Below, one piece after another: positions 1 through 8,447 of a stretch of DNA of 33,483 nt. Numbering within the stretch: position 1 is the first letter of the stretch; every line of letters starts with the position of its first letter. Below the pieces are notes generated by a model that did not search any database, was not told where the DNA came from, and saw only the letters and a list, made by a program, of their open reading frames with translations. The translations under genes were made by a program, and so were the position numbers. Origin of the DNA: Anaerolineaceae bacterium (GTDB lineage: Bacteria > Chloroflexota > Anaerolineae > Anaerolineales > Anaerolineaceae); the NCBI GenBank assembly GCA_016927865.1, contig JAFGLU010000095.1:1-33483 (forward strand). The letters are read 5' to 3'.

Positions 1-132
1 CCTTGATGCCAAAAATAGCTAAATTTCGTAAGGTTCGGAGTCCCGGATGTGTTCCCGGTTGTTTCAGTTAGCGGAAACTAAAGATAAAAGGAACAAGTTG
101 TTTTGCAGATGGTTTTCTGTAAAATTCTTTTC

Positions 133-231
133 ATTCGTGGAAATTCATGTCATTCGTGGATGAATTTCTTCTCATCATTCGCGCATATTCGCGCCATTCG
201 CGGATAATCTCTCTTCCCTCTTCATTCGCGG
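133..231. repeat. cluster of degenerate ATTCGYGG repeats
   Basis: Six units of the form ATTCGCGG or ATTCGTGG start near 133, 152, 177, 187, 196 and 224, some with one changed base (ATTCGCGC). Spacing is irregular, so this is a decayed cluster and not a clean tandem array. The last unit lies inside the 3' end of the esterase gene and supplies its last codons and stop. The same word, as TCCGCGAATGA, begins the arm of the palindrome at 11075, so it belongs to a dispersed repeat vocabulary. The rest of positions 1-132 shows nothing I can name. Confidence 0.6.
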
Positions 232-1445
232 ACAATCTTTTCATCCACGAAATCCAGGAAACAATCCCAATCGTACTCCGTCACATCATGCCCGCCCTCG
301 CGGATATGGTACCCCACCCGGTTGCGTAGCGGCTGGCGCAGCCCAGGCATCTCGTCCGAGGGCAGCCCTTCCTCGCCCAACAGGCGGAACACCGGCCCGG
401 CGTGATAGGCCGCCAGGAACTCCCCGCGCGGATCCGCCCACAGGTCCTCCGCCGCGCTGGCCACATACACCGGGCGCGGCGCCATCAACGACAGCAGCAT
501 GTGCTGATCGAAAGGCATGCGCTCCTCCTGTCCGTTGAAGGCGTGGAAATTCTTGCAAAACCAGTGCGGGAAAGCCGTGTTGATCGACCCCACCGTCTCG
601 CCGAAGCGCCGCCGCGAAAGCGCCGCTCCGCCGCAACCCGAAGCGTTGGAAATGACCGCCGCGAAGCGCTCGTCCTGCGCTCCCGCCCACAAAGCCGTCT
701 TCCCCAGCCGCGAATGGCCCATCAACGCCACCCGCGCCGCGTCCACGTCCGGGTCGCCTTCCAGGTAGTCCATCATCCGAGAGAGGCCCCAGGCCCAGGC
801 CCCAATCGCGCCCCACTCGTCCACTGCCGGGCAGGTCTGCCCTGGTTGGTAAAATAACGGGTGGATGCCGTTGCTGAAATCATCCACATCCGGGTCCAAC
901 TCGGCGTAGCAAGCCGTCACCAGCCCATAGCCGCGCCCCAGAACACGCTCCGCCTGCCACTGTGAGGCAGCCATCCCCCGCCCCGCCTCGGTGGCCTGGT
1001 GGTTTTCCACGTTCCACCAGCCTTCTGGGAACCAGGCCTCCGAAATTAACACCTGAGGGTCGTGGGTGACAGAGTGGTTACCCGCAAAATTCAAACCCGT
1101 GAACACCGGAGCCGGTCGCTTGATGTCGTTGGGCAGGTAGATCAGCAGGTCCAGGGTCGGACCGCCCAGTGCCGGGGAGAAGTGCAGGCGCACCTGCTTG
1201 CGCGTGGCCAGCCCGCCCAGCGCCCGCGAGTCCTCGTCCAACACCTCACTGCGCTGGTAGTCCAGCCAGCCCGGCGTCCGCCCAAACATGTGCTCTTCGA
1301 ACAAGCGGATAAGCTCAGGTCGGCGCGTCTCGCGCCAGGTTTGAGCTTCCTTCACGGGCGTCCCGTCCAGGCACACCAGCGGGTCAGGCAGTTCGTAAGC
1401 AGGCACCAGGGCTTCGTCGTAGATGATTTCGGGCTTGTCGCTCAT
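222..1445 (-). CDS. CE15-type glucuronoyl esterase-like alpha/beta hydrolase
   Basis: A 407-residue alpha/beta hydrolase resembling carbohydrate esterase family 15, which cleaves ester bonds between 4-O-methyl-glucuronic acid of xylan and lignin alcohols. Visible features are the nucleophile elbow GHSRLGK (Ser245), the following NASGCGGAALSRRRFGE block around 267-283, the HWFC segment near 294-297, and a C-terminal GGHD with the likely catalytic His386. No signal peptide or lipobox is visible, so as read the protein is cytosolic, which is unexpected for an enzyme acting on polymers; soluble oligosaccharides may be the substrate. The ATG at 1445 is preceded by GAGGAG. The last codons and the TGA stop lie in an ATTCGCGG repeat unit, so the original C-terminus may have been altered. 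It is followed by repeats and has no co-transcribed partner downstream in the window. Family call fairly secure; exact substrate is inference. Confidence 0.8.
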   Translation of the reverse strand: MSDKPEIIYDEALVPAYELPDPLVCLDGTPVKEAQTWRETRRPELIRLFEEHMFGRTPGWLDYQRSEVLDEDSRALGGLATRKQVRLHFSPALGGPTLDLLIYLPNDIKRPAPVFTGLNFAGNHSVTHDPQVLISEAWFPEGWWNVENHQATEAGRGMAASQWQAERVLGRGYGLVTACYAELDPDVDDFSNGIHPLFYQPGQTCPAVDEWGAIGAWAWGLSRMMDYLEGDPDVDAARVALMGHSRLGKTALWAGAQDERFAAVISNASGCGGAALSRRRFGETVGSINTAFPHWFCKNFHAFNGQEERMPFDQHMLLSLMAPRPVYVASAAEDLWADPRGEFLAAYHAGPVFRLLGEEGLPSDEMPGLRQPLRNRVGYHIREGGHDVTEYDWDCFLDFVDEKIVRE

Positions 1446-1472
1446 GGGAGAACTCCTCGAGGGTTTTCATTC

Positions 1473-1478
1473 ATTATA
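1473..1478 (-). promoter_or_regulatory. possible -10 box for the CE15 gene
   Basis: On the minus strand a TATAAT lies about 28 bases before the esterase ATG, between a hairpin and the GAGGAG ribosome binding site. No good -35 hexamer is found 16-18 bases upstream, where the hairpin arm lies. Confidence 0.3.
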
Positions 1479-1485
1479 CTCAAAT

Positions 1486-1519
1486 AGACCCTAAGGGTCT
1501 TCGGAGACCCTTAGGGTCT
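1486..1519. terminator. perfect 15-bp hairpin between regulator and esterase
   Basis: Arms 1486-1500 and 1505-1519 are perfect inverted repeats (AGACCCTAAGGGTCT and its complement) around a TCGG loop. Each arm is itself nearly palindromic. It sits 28 bases after the stop of the large regulator gene, on the same strand, and 40 bases before the esterase start. No U-run follows on the minus strand, so if it ends transcription it is not a classic intrinsic terminator; it may equally be a dispersed palindromic repeat. Confidence 0.5.
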
Positions 1520-1547
1520 GAATGAAAGCCTACAACAAATCGCCCCC

Positions 1548-4500
1548 TCAACTCTCCTTCGCGTACGCGTACATCTCCTCGCGGGTCATGGCCCGGCCTG
1601 TTTCCCAGGCCGCCTGGAACGCCTCCTCACCCAGCGCTTCTCGCGCAGAGGCAAGTACCCGCTCATATTCATCGCGCTCTGCCGGAGATGATGCCACGTT
1701 CAGCCAACCGGCCCAGCGGTCCAACGCCCCAAACATCACCGCCGCCCGCCGCTCGCGCTTCTCTAACACGTTCACCACGCCTAACATCCGTATGGCTAAC
1801 AACCGGAATGCGTTCATATTTATTTTTTCAGACCGCAAATAACCGGCGGCTCGAACCCAATCCCCCCGCGATAAACAGATTCGTGCGATGAGATAGGGGA
1901 TGAAATTACTCTCGGCCATATTCTGCTCAATCCATTCATAAGACGCTTCTGCTTCATCATACAACCCCAGGAAACAACAAGACTGAGCTAACCAGATGTG
2001 CGCCAAGTATTGCGCATGAAGCTCACCCATCTCCCGTGAAACCGTATTCATCTCTAACGCAAATTGCCTGGCCTGTTCATAATTCCCCTCGTAAACCATC
2101 ACTCGCACAGGAATGATCGCTGCAAAAAGCGCCTGACCTCGATTTCCGACCAACTCAAAACAGGCCTGGGCAGCGTGAGCATAGTTAACAAAATCAGGGT
2201 AATTTCCTCTTCTCACCGCCAACTCGCTTAAGTTATGCAGTGCCCACCCCTCTCCATCCACATCGCCGATCTGCCGACGGATAGACAGATTTTTCTCCCC
2301 AAAGGATTGGGCCTGATCCAGTTCGCCTTTAAACATATGTTCCCGCATGAAATCTTTCAGGTACTCCCCGGCATAAAATAAATAGCCCTTACGTAAACAG
2401 GTCTCCAACCGATCAACGGCCTCTTCCCAGGTTTCGAAGCCACCGTACGTACATGCGGTTATTTCTGGATCATGTTCTTCGCGGTATTTAAGAAATATTT
2501 GCTTGGCCGCTTGAATGGTTGGGTACCTGGGTCCACCAAACGAGATTTCACTAATTCTCAAACGACCGGCTGCAAATAATAACCTGGCACGAGCAATCCA
2601 ATCTTCCTTCGTACGCTCTATCGTCGCATATTTTTTCTCTTCCACCGCCAACAATCGTTCCAGCCAGTCAACTGCTTCAGAGGTGTGCCCGTGAATGGTC
2701 CAGAACCACAACAACGCCGAACCCATCCTCACCCCGGGCTCTACTGAGTCGGATAGTGACCATGCCAACGCCGAGCGGATGTTGCCCAATTCCTGTTCCA
2801 AGCGCGCCAGCCACTCCACCATGCCCCAGGCGTGCAAGTGCGGTTCTGCTTCTTCCGCCAATGCGCAGAAGTATTCCAGGTGCCGCTGACGTAAACCGGT
2901 CTCGCCCTCGCGTTCCAGCAGTCGTTCTAGCGCGTACTGCCGCACCGGCTCCAACATGCGGAAGCGCGAGTCTTGTTCGCCAACCTGCTCATACAGCACC
3001 AACAATTTGTCCACCAACTGCCCCAGCAGGTCTAGAATGTCGGTACTCTGGAGTTTTTCTCCATCCACGCAAATCGCCTCGGCTGCGTCCAGCGTCCATC
3101 CGCCCACGAACACCCCCAACCTGCGCAGCAACACCTGCTCGGCTTCAGAAAGCAAATCATAGGACCAGTCGATCACCGCCTTGAGGGTCTGGTGGCGAGG
3201 CAGTTCTGTGCGCAGACCCCCTTTTAGCGTCTGGAAGACATGGTCCAACCGCCCGGCAATCTGCTCCACCGGCAGCACCCGCAGCCTCGCCGCCGCCATC
3301 TCGATCGCCAGGGGAATACCGTCCAACCGCCGGCACACCTCCAATACCGGCGGCAGGCTGCGTTCGTTGAGCAAGAATTTGGTGTCAGCCTGGGCAGCTC
3401 GCTCTGAAAATAGACGCACCGCTTCACACTCAGCGGCAGGTTCCGCGAAAAAATTTTCGTTGACGGATTGACGCCGTTTGGGTAACCTCAGGGAAGGGCA
3501 CCGAAAAATCATCTCGCCGTTAATATTGAGTAACTCTCGGCTTGTCGCCAGGACTACCACCCGCGGGCAGCCGCGCAGCAGAGTTTCGGTCAGTTCGGCG
3601 GCCGCCTGGATCACGTGCTCGCAGTTATCCAGCACGATCAGGTAGCGCTTGTCGTGCAAGAAATCCACCAATAGTTCGCTGGGAGATTGTCCGGGAACCT
3701 CCTTCAATCCCAGCACCTTGAGTGTTGTCACCGCCACCAGATCGGGATCCGTCAGGCGCGCCAGATCCACAAAGCGCACCCGGTTCTTGAACGCCTCCAG
3801 CAACTCTTCCGCCGTGCGCAAAGCCAGGCGAGTTTTGCCCACCCCGCCTGCTCCGCTCACCGTCACCAGGCGGGTCTTACGCGAAAGGATCGTCTGTTTG
3901 AGTCTGGCAATTTCATGATCCCGCCCGATGAAAGAGGTGGTCTCGGCAGGCAGGTTGTGCCTGGGTATGGCTACTACCAACTTGGGAGAGAGTCGCCCCG
4001 AGTGCACCATTTGATACAGTTCCTGGGTGCTCTGGCTGGGCTCGGCGTCCAGTTCCTGGCGCAGGCGCTCCTTGAAGGTTTCGTATTGGCGCAGTGCAGC
4101 CCGCCGCTGCCCGCTCTTTGCCAGCAGGCGCATCAACCCGGCGTGAGCCTCCTCGCTGCACGGGTCCATTTCCAACAGCTTGCGCAGCGCCGCAATCCCC
4201 GCCGGGTACTCCTGGCAGCGCTCGTGGGCCTCCGCTAATCCCATCAGCAGGCGCTGGTAGGTCTCTTTGACCGCTTCTCGCCTTGGACCAATCCACTCTT
4301 CGTACGGATCATCCGGCAGCAGGTCGCCCGTATACAGGTCTAGTGCTGCCTGGTAGTTTTCGAGTGAGGGGTCGTTTCGCAGGATGGATGCCGCGGCCTC
4401 AAAGCGCTCGATATCCACATCCAGGCCGTCCAGATGCAGCCAGCCTTCATCCAACAGCAGGCAGCGCAATCCGTCTGGACACAGGACTTTGCGCGTGGTA

Positions 4501-4751
4501 TGTAAAGTCTGGTGAAAATTATTGGTCGCCGCGTCCAAGTCTGAATCCGGCCACAGCGTGTCGATAATCTTGTCGCGGTGCAGGCGGTGGCCCGGAGTCA
4601 GGGCCAGCAGCTTGATCAGGTTGCGCACCCGCCGCGAATGCAACTGCTCCTCAGAAAGCGGCTCACCATTCACCCAAACGCCAAAACCGCCCAACAATTG
4701 CACATGCAGGGCGGGTGGGCGAGATGAGCCATCGTCCAAAAGCATCCTCAT
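1548..4751 (-). CDS. BTAD/NB-ARC/TPR transcriptional regulator (SARP/AfsR-like)
   Basis: A 1067-residue regulator with an N-terminal winged-helix of the OmpR/SARP type (about 15-110), a bacterial transcriptional activator domain of helical repeats (about 115-250), and an NB-ARC-type NTPase. The NTPase begins with the typical linker FIGRDHE, has Walker A GAGGVGKT at 300-307, Walker B LIVLDNCEH near 371-379 and an ATSRELL sensor segment near 402-408. The remaining C-terminal half is alpha-helical and TPR-like (several A/W/Y-rich repeats between about 650 and 1000). Such proteins are signal-gated activators whose NTPase clamps the DNA-binding part until a ligand or partner is sensed. Start: ATG at 4751 with AGAGG only 3 bases away; an ATG two codons later (4745) has better spacing. 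Its target is not identifiable from the sequence; the CE15 gene downstream is separated by a hairpin. Confidence 0.85.
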   Translation of the reverse strand: MRMLLDDGSSRPPALHVQLLGGFGVWVNGEPLSEEQLHSRRVRNLIKLLALTPGHRLHRDKIIDTLWPDSDLDAATNNFHQTLHTTRKVLCPDGLRCLLLDEGWLHLDGLDVDIERFEAAASILRNDPSLENYQAALDLYTGDLLPDDPYEEWIGPRREAVKETYQRLLMGLAEAHERCQEYPAGIAALRKLLEMDPCSEEAHAGLMRLLAKSGQRRAALRQYETFKERLRQELDAEPSQSTQELYQMVHSGRLSPKLVVAIPRHNLPAETTSFIGRDHEIARLKQTILSRKTRLVTVSGAGGVGKTRLALRTAEELLEAFKNRVRFVDLARLTDPDLVAVTTLKVLGLKEVPGQSPSELLVDFLHDKRYLIVLDNCEHVIQAAAELTETLLRGCPRVVVLATSRELLNINGEMIFRCPSLRLPKRRQSVNENFFAEPAAECEAVRLFSERAAQADTKFLLNERSLPPVLEVCRRLDGIPLAIEMAAARLRVLPVEQIAGRLDHVFQTLKGGLRTELPRHQTLKAVIDWSYDLLSEAEQVLLRRLGVFVGGWTLDAAEAICVDGEKLQSTDILDLLGQLVDKLLVLYEQVGEQDSRFRMLEPVRQYALERLLEREGETGLRQRHLEYFCALAEEAEPHLHAWGMVEWLARLEQELGNIRSALAWSLSDSVEPGVRMGSALLWFWTIHGHTSEAVDWLERLLAVEEKKYATIERTKEDWIARARLLFAAGRLRISEISFGGPRYPTIQAAKQIFLKYREEHDPEITACTYGGFETWEEAVDRLETCLRKGYLFYAGEYLKDFMREHMFKGELDQAQSFGEKNLSIRRQIGDVDGEGWALHNLSELAVRRGNYPDFVNYAHAAQACFELVGNRGQALFAAIIPVRVMVYEGNYEQARQFALEMNTVSREMGELHAQYLAHIWLAQSCCFLGLYDEAEASYEWIEQNMAESNFIPYLIARICLSRGDWVRAAGYLRSEKINMNAFRLLAIRMLGVVNVLEKRERRAAVMFGALDRWAGWLNVASSPAERDEYERVLASAREALGEEAFQAAWETGRAMTREEMYAYAKES

Positions 4752-4828
4752 AACCCTCTCTTCGGCGATCAGAGGGTAACGGTTCAGGCGAACGAATCGA
4801 AACCGCTAAAAAACGGGGAAAATTTTCA

Positions 4829-4877
4829 ATGATTAGGATGCACGGTGCTTCATACGGACAACGTGTATCCTAATCAT
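4829..4877. promoter_or_regulatory. 16-bp inverted repeat upstream of the SARP-like regulator
   Basis: Arms 4829-4844 and 4862-4877 (core GATTAGGATGCACG against CGTGTATCCTAATC) are complementary apart from one mismatch, with a 17-base spacer. The site lies 77 bases before the regulator's ATG and just after the GGDEF-EAL gene on the same strand. It could be an operator for the regulator or a weak terminator. No U-run follows. Confidence 0.45.
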
Positions 4878-4927
4878 ACAACTTTGAATGAGTGGGCGCA
4901 AGACAAATTCGGAAGATGTCTGGACAA

Positions 4928-6748
4928 TTACGCCACCGCCCCCGCCAGGCTTTGGCTCGTCATGTAGCGTTCCACGGCGCCCGTGTCGAGCGGATGGGAG
5001 ACATAATATCCCTGGGCAAACTCGCAGTGCAAGCGCTTCAGCTCGTCGTGCTGCTCCAGGGTTTCCACGCCCTCCGCCACTACCTCGATGTTCAGCTCGT
5101 GCGCCAACTGAATGATGGCCTGAATCACGCCCAGGCTCGACCGTCCGGCTCCTTTGATATTGTTTACAAAGCGCCGGTCGATCTTGATGGCGTTCACCGG
5201 CAGCGAGTCGAGATACCCCAATGAGGAATAGCCCGTGCCGAAATCGTCGATATACAACTGTACCCCCAGGCAGCGAAGCTGGTCAAGCACACTCGCCATT
5301 GCCCCGGTGTGCTCCACCATCACGCTCTCGGTGATCTCCAGGCGCAGGCTGGAAGGCGGGAGGCCTGTATCTTTCAAAACTGTTGCCACCTGGGCGCAAA
5401 AATCGCGCTGCTGGATTTGCCTCGCGCTGATGTTCACACTCACCACCAGCGGCGGCTGGCACGGGTACATCACCTGCCAAACGCTCATTTGCCGGCAGGC
5501 CTCGCGCAGCACCCAATGCCCCAACGGCAAGATTAGGCCGGTTTCTTCCGAAAGGGTGATGAACTCCAACGGCCAAATGAGCCCGCGCTGCGGATGCTGC
5601 CAGCGTACCAGTGCCTCAAAGCCAATCAACTTATTCGTTTCCATGACAATGATGGGCTGGTAATGCAGCACCAGTTGCTGCAAGTCGAGCGAGCCCTTCA
5701 AATCGTTTTCCAACTCCATGCGGTCCAGCAATTTTCCACGTAAGCCCTCGTTGAACACCATGATCTTCGAATTTGATAACTGGCGGGCCTGAGTCATGGC
5801 GATTTCCGCCTCACGCACCACGGACTCGACCGGGTAGGCGTCCTCACTGCGATAAGCAATGCCCACACTGGCATTGACCAGAATGGAATGCCCATCGATG
5901 TCGAAAGGCTGGCTCAAAGCCTCCAGCAAGCGCCGGGCCACCGTTTCGCCGTCCACCCCTTCCAGCATATCCTCCAGCAACACGCTGATCTGCTGCTCGT
6001 CCAGCCGGGCAATCTCATCGGTGGTGCGTAGCGCTGAGCGGACGCGGGCTACCACCATGCGCATTAAATGCTCCCCCACCCCATGCCCGTAACGCTCCTG
6101 GAGCAGGTGGTAATTTTCGATGCCCAGCAGCAGTACCGAAAACAGACGCTGGTCGCGCTCGTAGACCAGCCGCAAGCGATCAACGAACAATCTGCGGTTA
6201 GGCAGCCCCGTGCTTCGGTCGTACATGCTCTCATAGGTCAGATGGGAGTGATCCCGGTTCAACGCGGCAATATCCCCCGACACGCGCAGCAGCTCCACCA
6301 CCAGTTGCACTGCAATCAACAGCAGATCCCGCTCCGTCTGGTTGTACTGCCGTCCAGGCAGCGGATCGTCGATGCGCACCAGCCCAGCCAGGCGTTTTCC
6401 GTCGAACACCGGCAGCAGCGCCAGCGAGCGCACCCCCTCTTTGCGTAATGTATTGCGGTCTTCAACCACTTCTTCTGGCAAGTGATTGATATCAGAAATG
6501 TAGGTAAACGACTCCTGGCGCAGCTTGGCCAACCACCAGGGGCCTTGCAAGCAGTGCGGCTCCGCGCCCAACTGCCCGGTCTTCTTGGGCAGGTTGGGCC
6601 AGGTGTATCGCGCCCGCCGGAAAGAGCGCTCGGAGACCAGGAAGAATAAATGCACCCGGCTTGCGCCGCTAAAACGCGCAATCACGCGGATACAGTCGAC
6701 CACCATTGTGTCAATTTGCCAGGGTTGGCTGCTGTCTTGAAGAGTCAT
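4928..6748 (-). CDS. GAF-GGDEF-EAL protein, predicted c-di-GMP phosphodiesterase
   Basis: A cytosolic cyclic-di-GMP protein of 606 residues from the ATG at 6748. Order: a GAF-like sensory region (about 12-155), a GGDEF domain (about 170-330) and an EAL domain (about 345-600). The GGDEF signature is replaced by DEQQI (about 250-254, after RL), so cyclase activity is very unlikely. The EAL site looks complete: EALVRW (378-383), Asn439 in NISARQ, EITES with Glu471, DDFGTGYS (Asp501/502), Lys522 in IKID, Glu559 in AEGVE and Gln579 in QGYY. I infer an active phosphodiesterase whose GGDEF half may act as a GTP or GAF-signal regulatory module. No membrane segments are seen. Start is uncertain: an in-frame TTG at 6808 adds 20 residues, and neither start has a strong Shine-Dalgarno site. 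Confidence 0.88.
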   Translation of the reverse strand: MTLQDSSQPWQIDTMVVDCIRVIARFSGASRVHLFFLVSERSFRRARYTWPNLPKKTGQLGAEPHCLQGPWWLAKLRQESFTYISDINHLPEEVVEDRNTLRKEGVRSLALLPVFDGKRLAGLVRIDDPLPGRQYNQTERDLLLIAVQLVVELLRVSGDIAALNRDHSHLTYESMYDRSTGLPNRRLFVDRLRLVYERDQRLFSVLLLGIENYHLLQERYGHGVGEHLMRMVVARVRSALRTTDEIARLDEQQISVLLEDMLEGVDGETVARRLLEALSQPFDIDGHSILVNASVGIAYRSEDAYPVESVVREAEIAMTQARQLSNSKIMVFNEGLRGKLLDRMELENDLKGSLDLQQLVLHYQPIIVMETNKLIGFEALVRWQHPQRGLIWPLEFITLSEETGLILPLGHWVLREACRQMSVWQVMYPCQPPLVVSVNISARQIQQRDFCAQVATVLKDTGLPPSSLRLEITESVMVEHTGAMASVLDQLRCLGVQLYIDDFGTGYSSLGYLDSLPVNAIKIDRRFVNNIKGAGRSSLGVIQAIIQLAHELNIEVVAEGVETLEQHDELKRLHCEFAQGYYVSHPLDTGAVERYMTSQSLAGAVA

Positions 6749-6833
6749 GGCTTCACACTCACTTACAGATACCGAATAGGGGGGAATATCCTCCCCTGTT
6801 CTGTGCAAGAGCTATGCCAGACGGTGCTATATC

Positions 6834-6935
6834 GCGGGGTTGAAACCCCTGCTCAGGTCACGGAAAACCCACTGGTTGGATAAACCCGTAGGGGTTTCCG
6901 TGTACTGAGGCAGGGCTTTAGCCCGCCGATTTGTA
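6834..6935. repeat. mosaic of short palindromic repeats
   Basis: Three palindromes are packed here: GGGGTTGAAACCCC-type at about 6836-6849, an inverted pair CACGGAAAACCC (6859-6870) with GGGGTTTCCGTG (6891-6902, one mismatch), and GGGCTTTAGCCC near 6913-6924. The last is preceded by GTACTGAGGC (6902-6911), a word that recurs at 17755 before another palindrome of the same layout. This looks like a dispersed intergenic repeat family. Confidence 0.55.
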
Positions 6936-6964
6936 ACCACTCAGCCAGAGGCGGAAGAAGCCTG

Positions 6965-7013
6965 AATATTAGGCGTGTGTGGGGTGCTTCGCACCCCACA
7001 CACGCCTAATATT
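6965..7013. repeat. perfect 23-bp palindrome with GGGTGC-TTC-GCACCC tip
   Basis: Arms 6965-6987 and 6991-7013 are perfectly complementary around TTC. A T-run (GATTTTTTTA) follows on the plus strand, so it has the form of an intrinsic terminator for plus-strand transcription, yet both flanking genes are on the minus strand. It lies 30 bases beyond the stop of the GPH symporter. The 15-base tip is identical to that of the palindrome at 13067-13081. Confidence 0.8.
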
Positions 7014-7042
7014 GCCGATTTTTTTATAAAATGCGACTTCGT

Positions 7043-8437
7043 TCAATCCCTCAACATGGCGTGTTTTTTGGCGTGCAGATCCAACACTTTACGTTGAATT
7101 TCTGCCAGTTTCTCACCCTTCAGGGGGTACCAGATTAGGATAATCGCGCCCAGCAGCATGGCCAGGCCGGGAATCAAACCACCCACGGCACGGATGCCAA
7201 ACAGGGCGCTCTCGGGTTGATTCAAGAAAGCCACCCCGTTGTTTGCCTCGCGGGTCACAAAATTGGTCGCCTCTAAAACGAAAGGCGTCAGCGCAATAGC
7301 CACCGACTGGGCGGGCTTGGTGATCAAGGCATTCACCCCAAAGAAGGCTCCCTCGCGCCGCACCCCCGTGCGCAGCTCGTCCTCATCCGCCACCTGGGCA
7401 AACAACAAGTTGGTCAGTGTCTGCGGCCCCGAAAGGCCAAAACCCGCCAGGGCAATGCACACCGGAATCAAGGCCGCCGGCGCCACCGCCACCAGGGTCA
7501 GCCCAATTCCGGCAATCACCAGCAGCAGTTGCTGCGCCCCCACCACACCCAGCCGCTTGCGGATCAGCGTGGTGATCGGCACGCCAATGATCAATGGGAT
7601 GAACAGGCAAGCCAGCAAGATCATCGTGTTGATCTGCAAGACGTAATCGGCCAGGTAGAAAATGGCCCCCAACAGTAAAGACTGCATCAATATGGACATA
7701 AAATTGGCCGACACCAGCACCAGGAACGACTTGCTGGTGAAGGTATAGCGCAGCGCCTGACCCAAGGGCAGGGGCTTGTCGACCTGGGTGAACTCGCGGC
7801 GCTCCTTGACCTTCAATGTAGTGCTGATGATCAAGACCATCGCCACCACGGCAATCACGATCATCGCCACGCGGAAGGGCAGGAACGAGGCATCGCCGGT
7901 CTTGGGGCGCACCAGGTCAGGGATGATGAAGCCCAGCAGCGTGCCCAGCAGCCCAAACAGCGACGACGAGATTTGAAGCCCGTTGCGCTCCGAATCGGAT
8001 TCGGTCACTTCGGGCAACAATGCAGAATAGACCAGCCCGATCATCGTGTAGCAGGTGTCGTACAGTAGCATCGTCACCAGCATCCAGATGAACAGCGTGG
8101 TATCACCCGCGCCCTGCGGAGCGAACCACACCAGGATAAACGTCAGCGCCAGGAAGGGGGCCGTGTAACGCATATACGGGATGCGCCGCCCACGCTTGGA
8201 GCGCGTGCTGTCGGTGATGTAGCCAAACAGCGGGTCGTTGATCGCATTCCAGATCGCGTAAATCAACGAGGCAATGCCGATCCACTTGGCCGAAACCCCC
8301 AGGTAATCCTGGTAGAAGATGGTCAGCATGGCCCCATAAACGCCCGAGATGAGCGAAGTGCCCAGGGCGGCAATGCCCCACACCACCTTGTAACCCAGGC
8401 TCAGCTTCACCGGCCTGGCGGCTTCATTGGTTTGCAT
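7043..8437 (-). CDS. GPH-family sugar:cation symporter (MFS superfamily)
   Basis: A 464-residue, about 12-helix inner membrane transporter of the glycoside-pentoside-hexuronide:cation symporter family, which couples uptake of sugars or glycosides to H+ or Na+. The diagnostic segment WNAINDPLFGYITD (63-76) with Asp68 and Asp76, followed by STRSKRGRRIPYM, sits between helices 2 and 3 as in MelB-like proteins. The C-terminal tail (after about 440) is charged and cytoplasmic. The ATG at 8437 is preceded by GAGGAGAGAG. It starts 10 bases after the stop of the ChbG-like deacetylase gene, so the two form one transcript. This suggests import of an N-acetylated sugar or oligosaccharide that the deacetylase then processes. 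Substrate cannot be read from the sequence. Confidence 0.9.
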   Translation of the reverse strand: MQTNEAARPVKLSLGYKVVWGIAALGTSLISGVYGAMLTIFYQDYLGVSAKWIGIASLIYAIWNAINDPLFGYITDSTRSKRGRRIPYMRYTAPFLALTFILVWFAPQGAGDTTLFIWMLVTMLLYDTCYTMIGLVYSALLPEVTESDSERNGLQISSSLFGLLGTLLGFIIPDLVRPKTGDASFLPFRVAMIVIAVVAMVLIISTTLKVKERREFTQVDKPLPLGQALRYTFTSKSFLVLVSANFMSILMQSLLLGAIFYLADYVLQINTMILLACLFIPLIIGVPITTLIRKRLGVVGAQQLLLVIAGIGLTLVAVAPAALIPVCIALAGFGLSGPQTLTNLLFAQVADEDELRTGVRREGAFFGVNALITKPAQSVAIALTPFVLEATNFVTREANNGVAFLNQPESALFGIRAVGGLIPGLAMLLGAIILIWYPLKGEKLAEIQRKVLDLHAKKHAMLRD

Positions 8438-8447
8438 GGCTCTCTCC

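Noticed and set aside
6965..7013. simple terminator of the GPH symporter gene
   Set aside because: The T-run lies on the plus-strand side; on the minus strand, where the gene is read, no U-run follows. It is better treated as a repeat-family palindrome.
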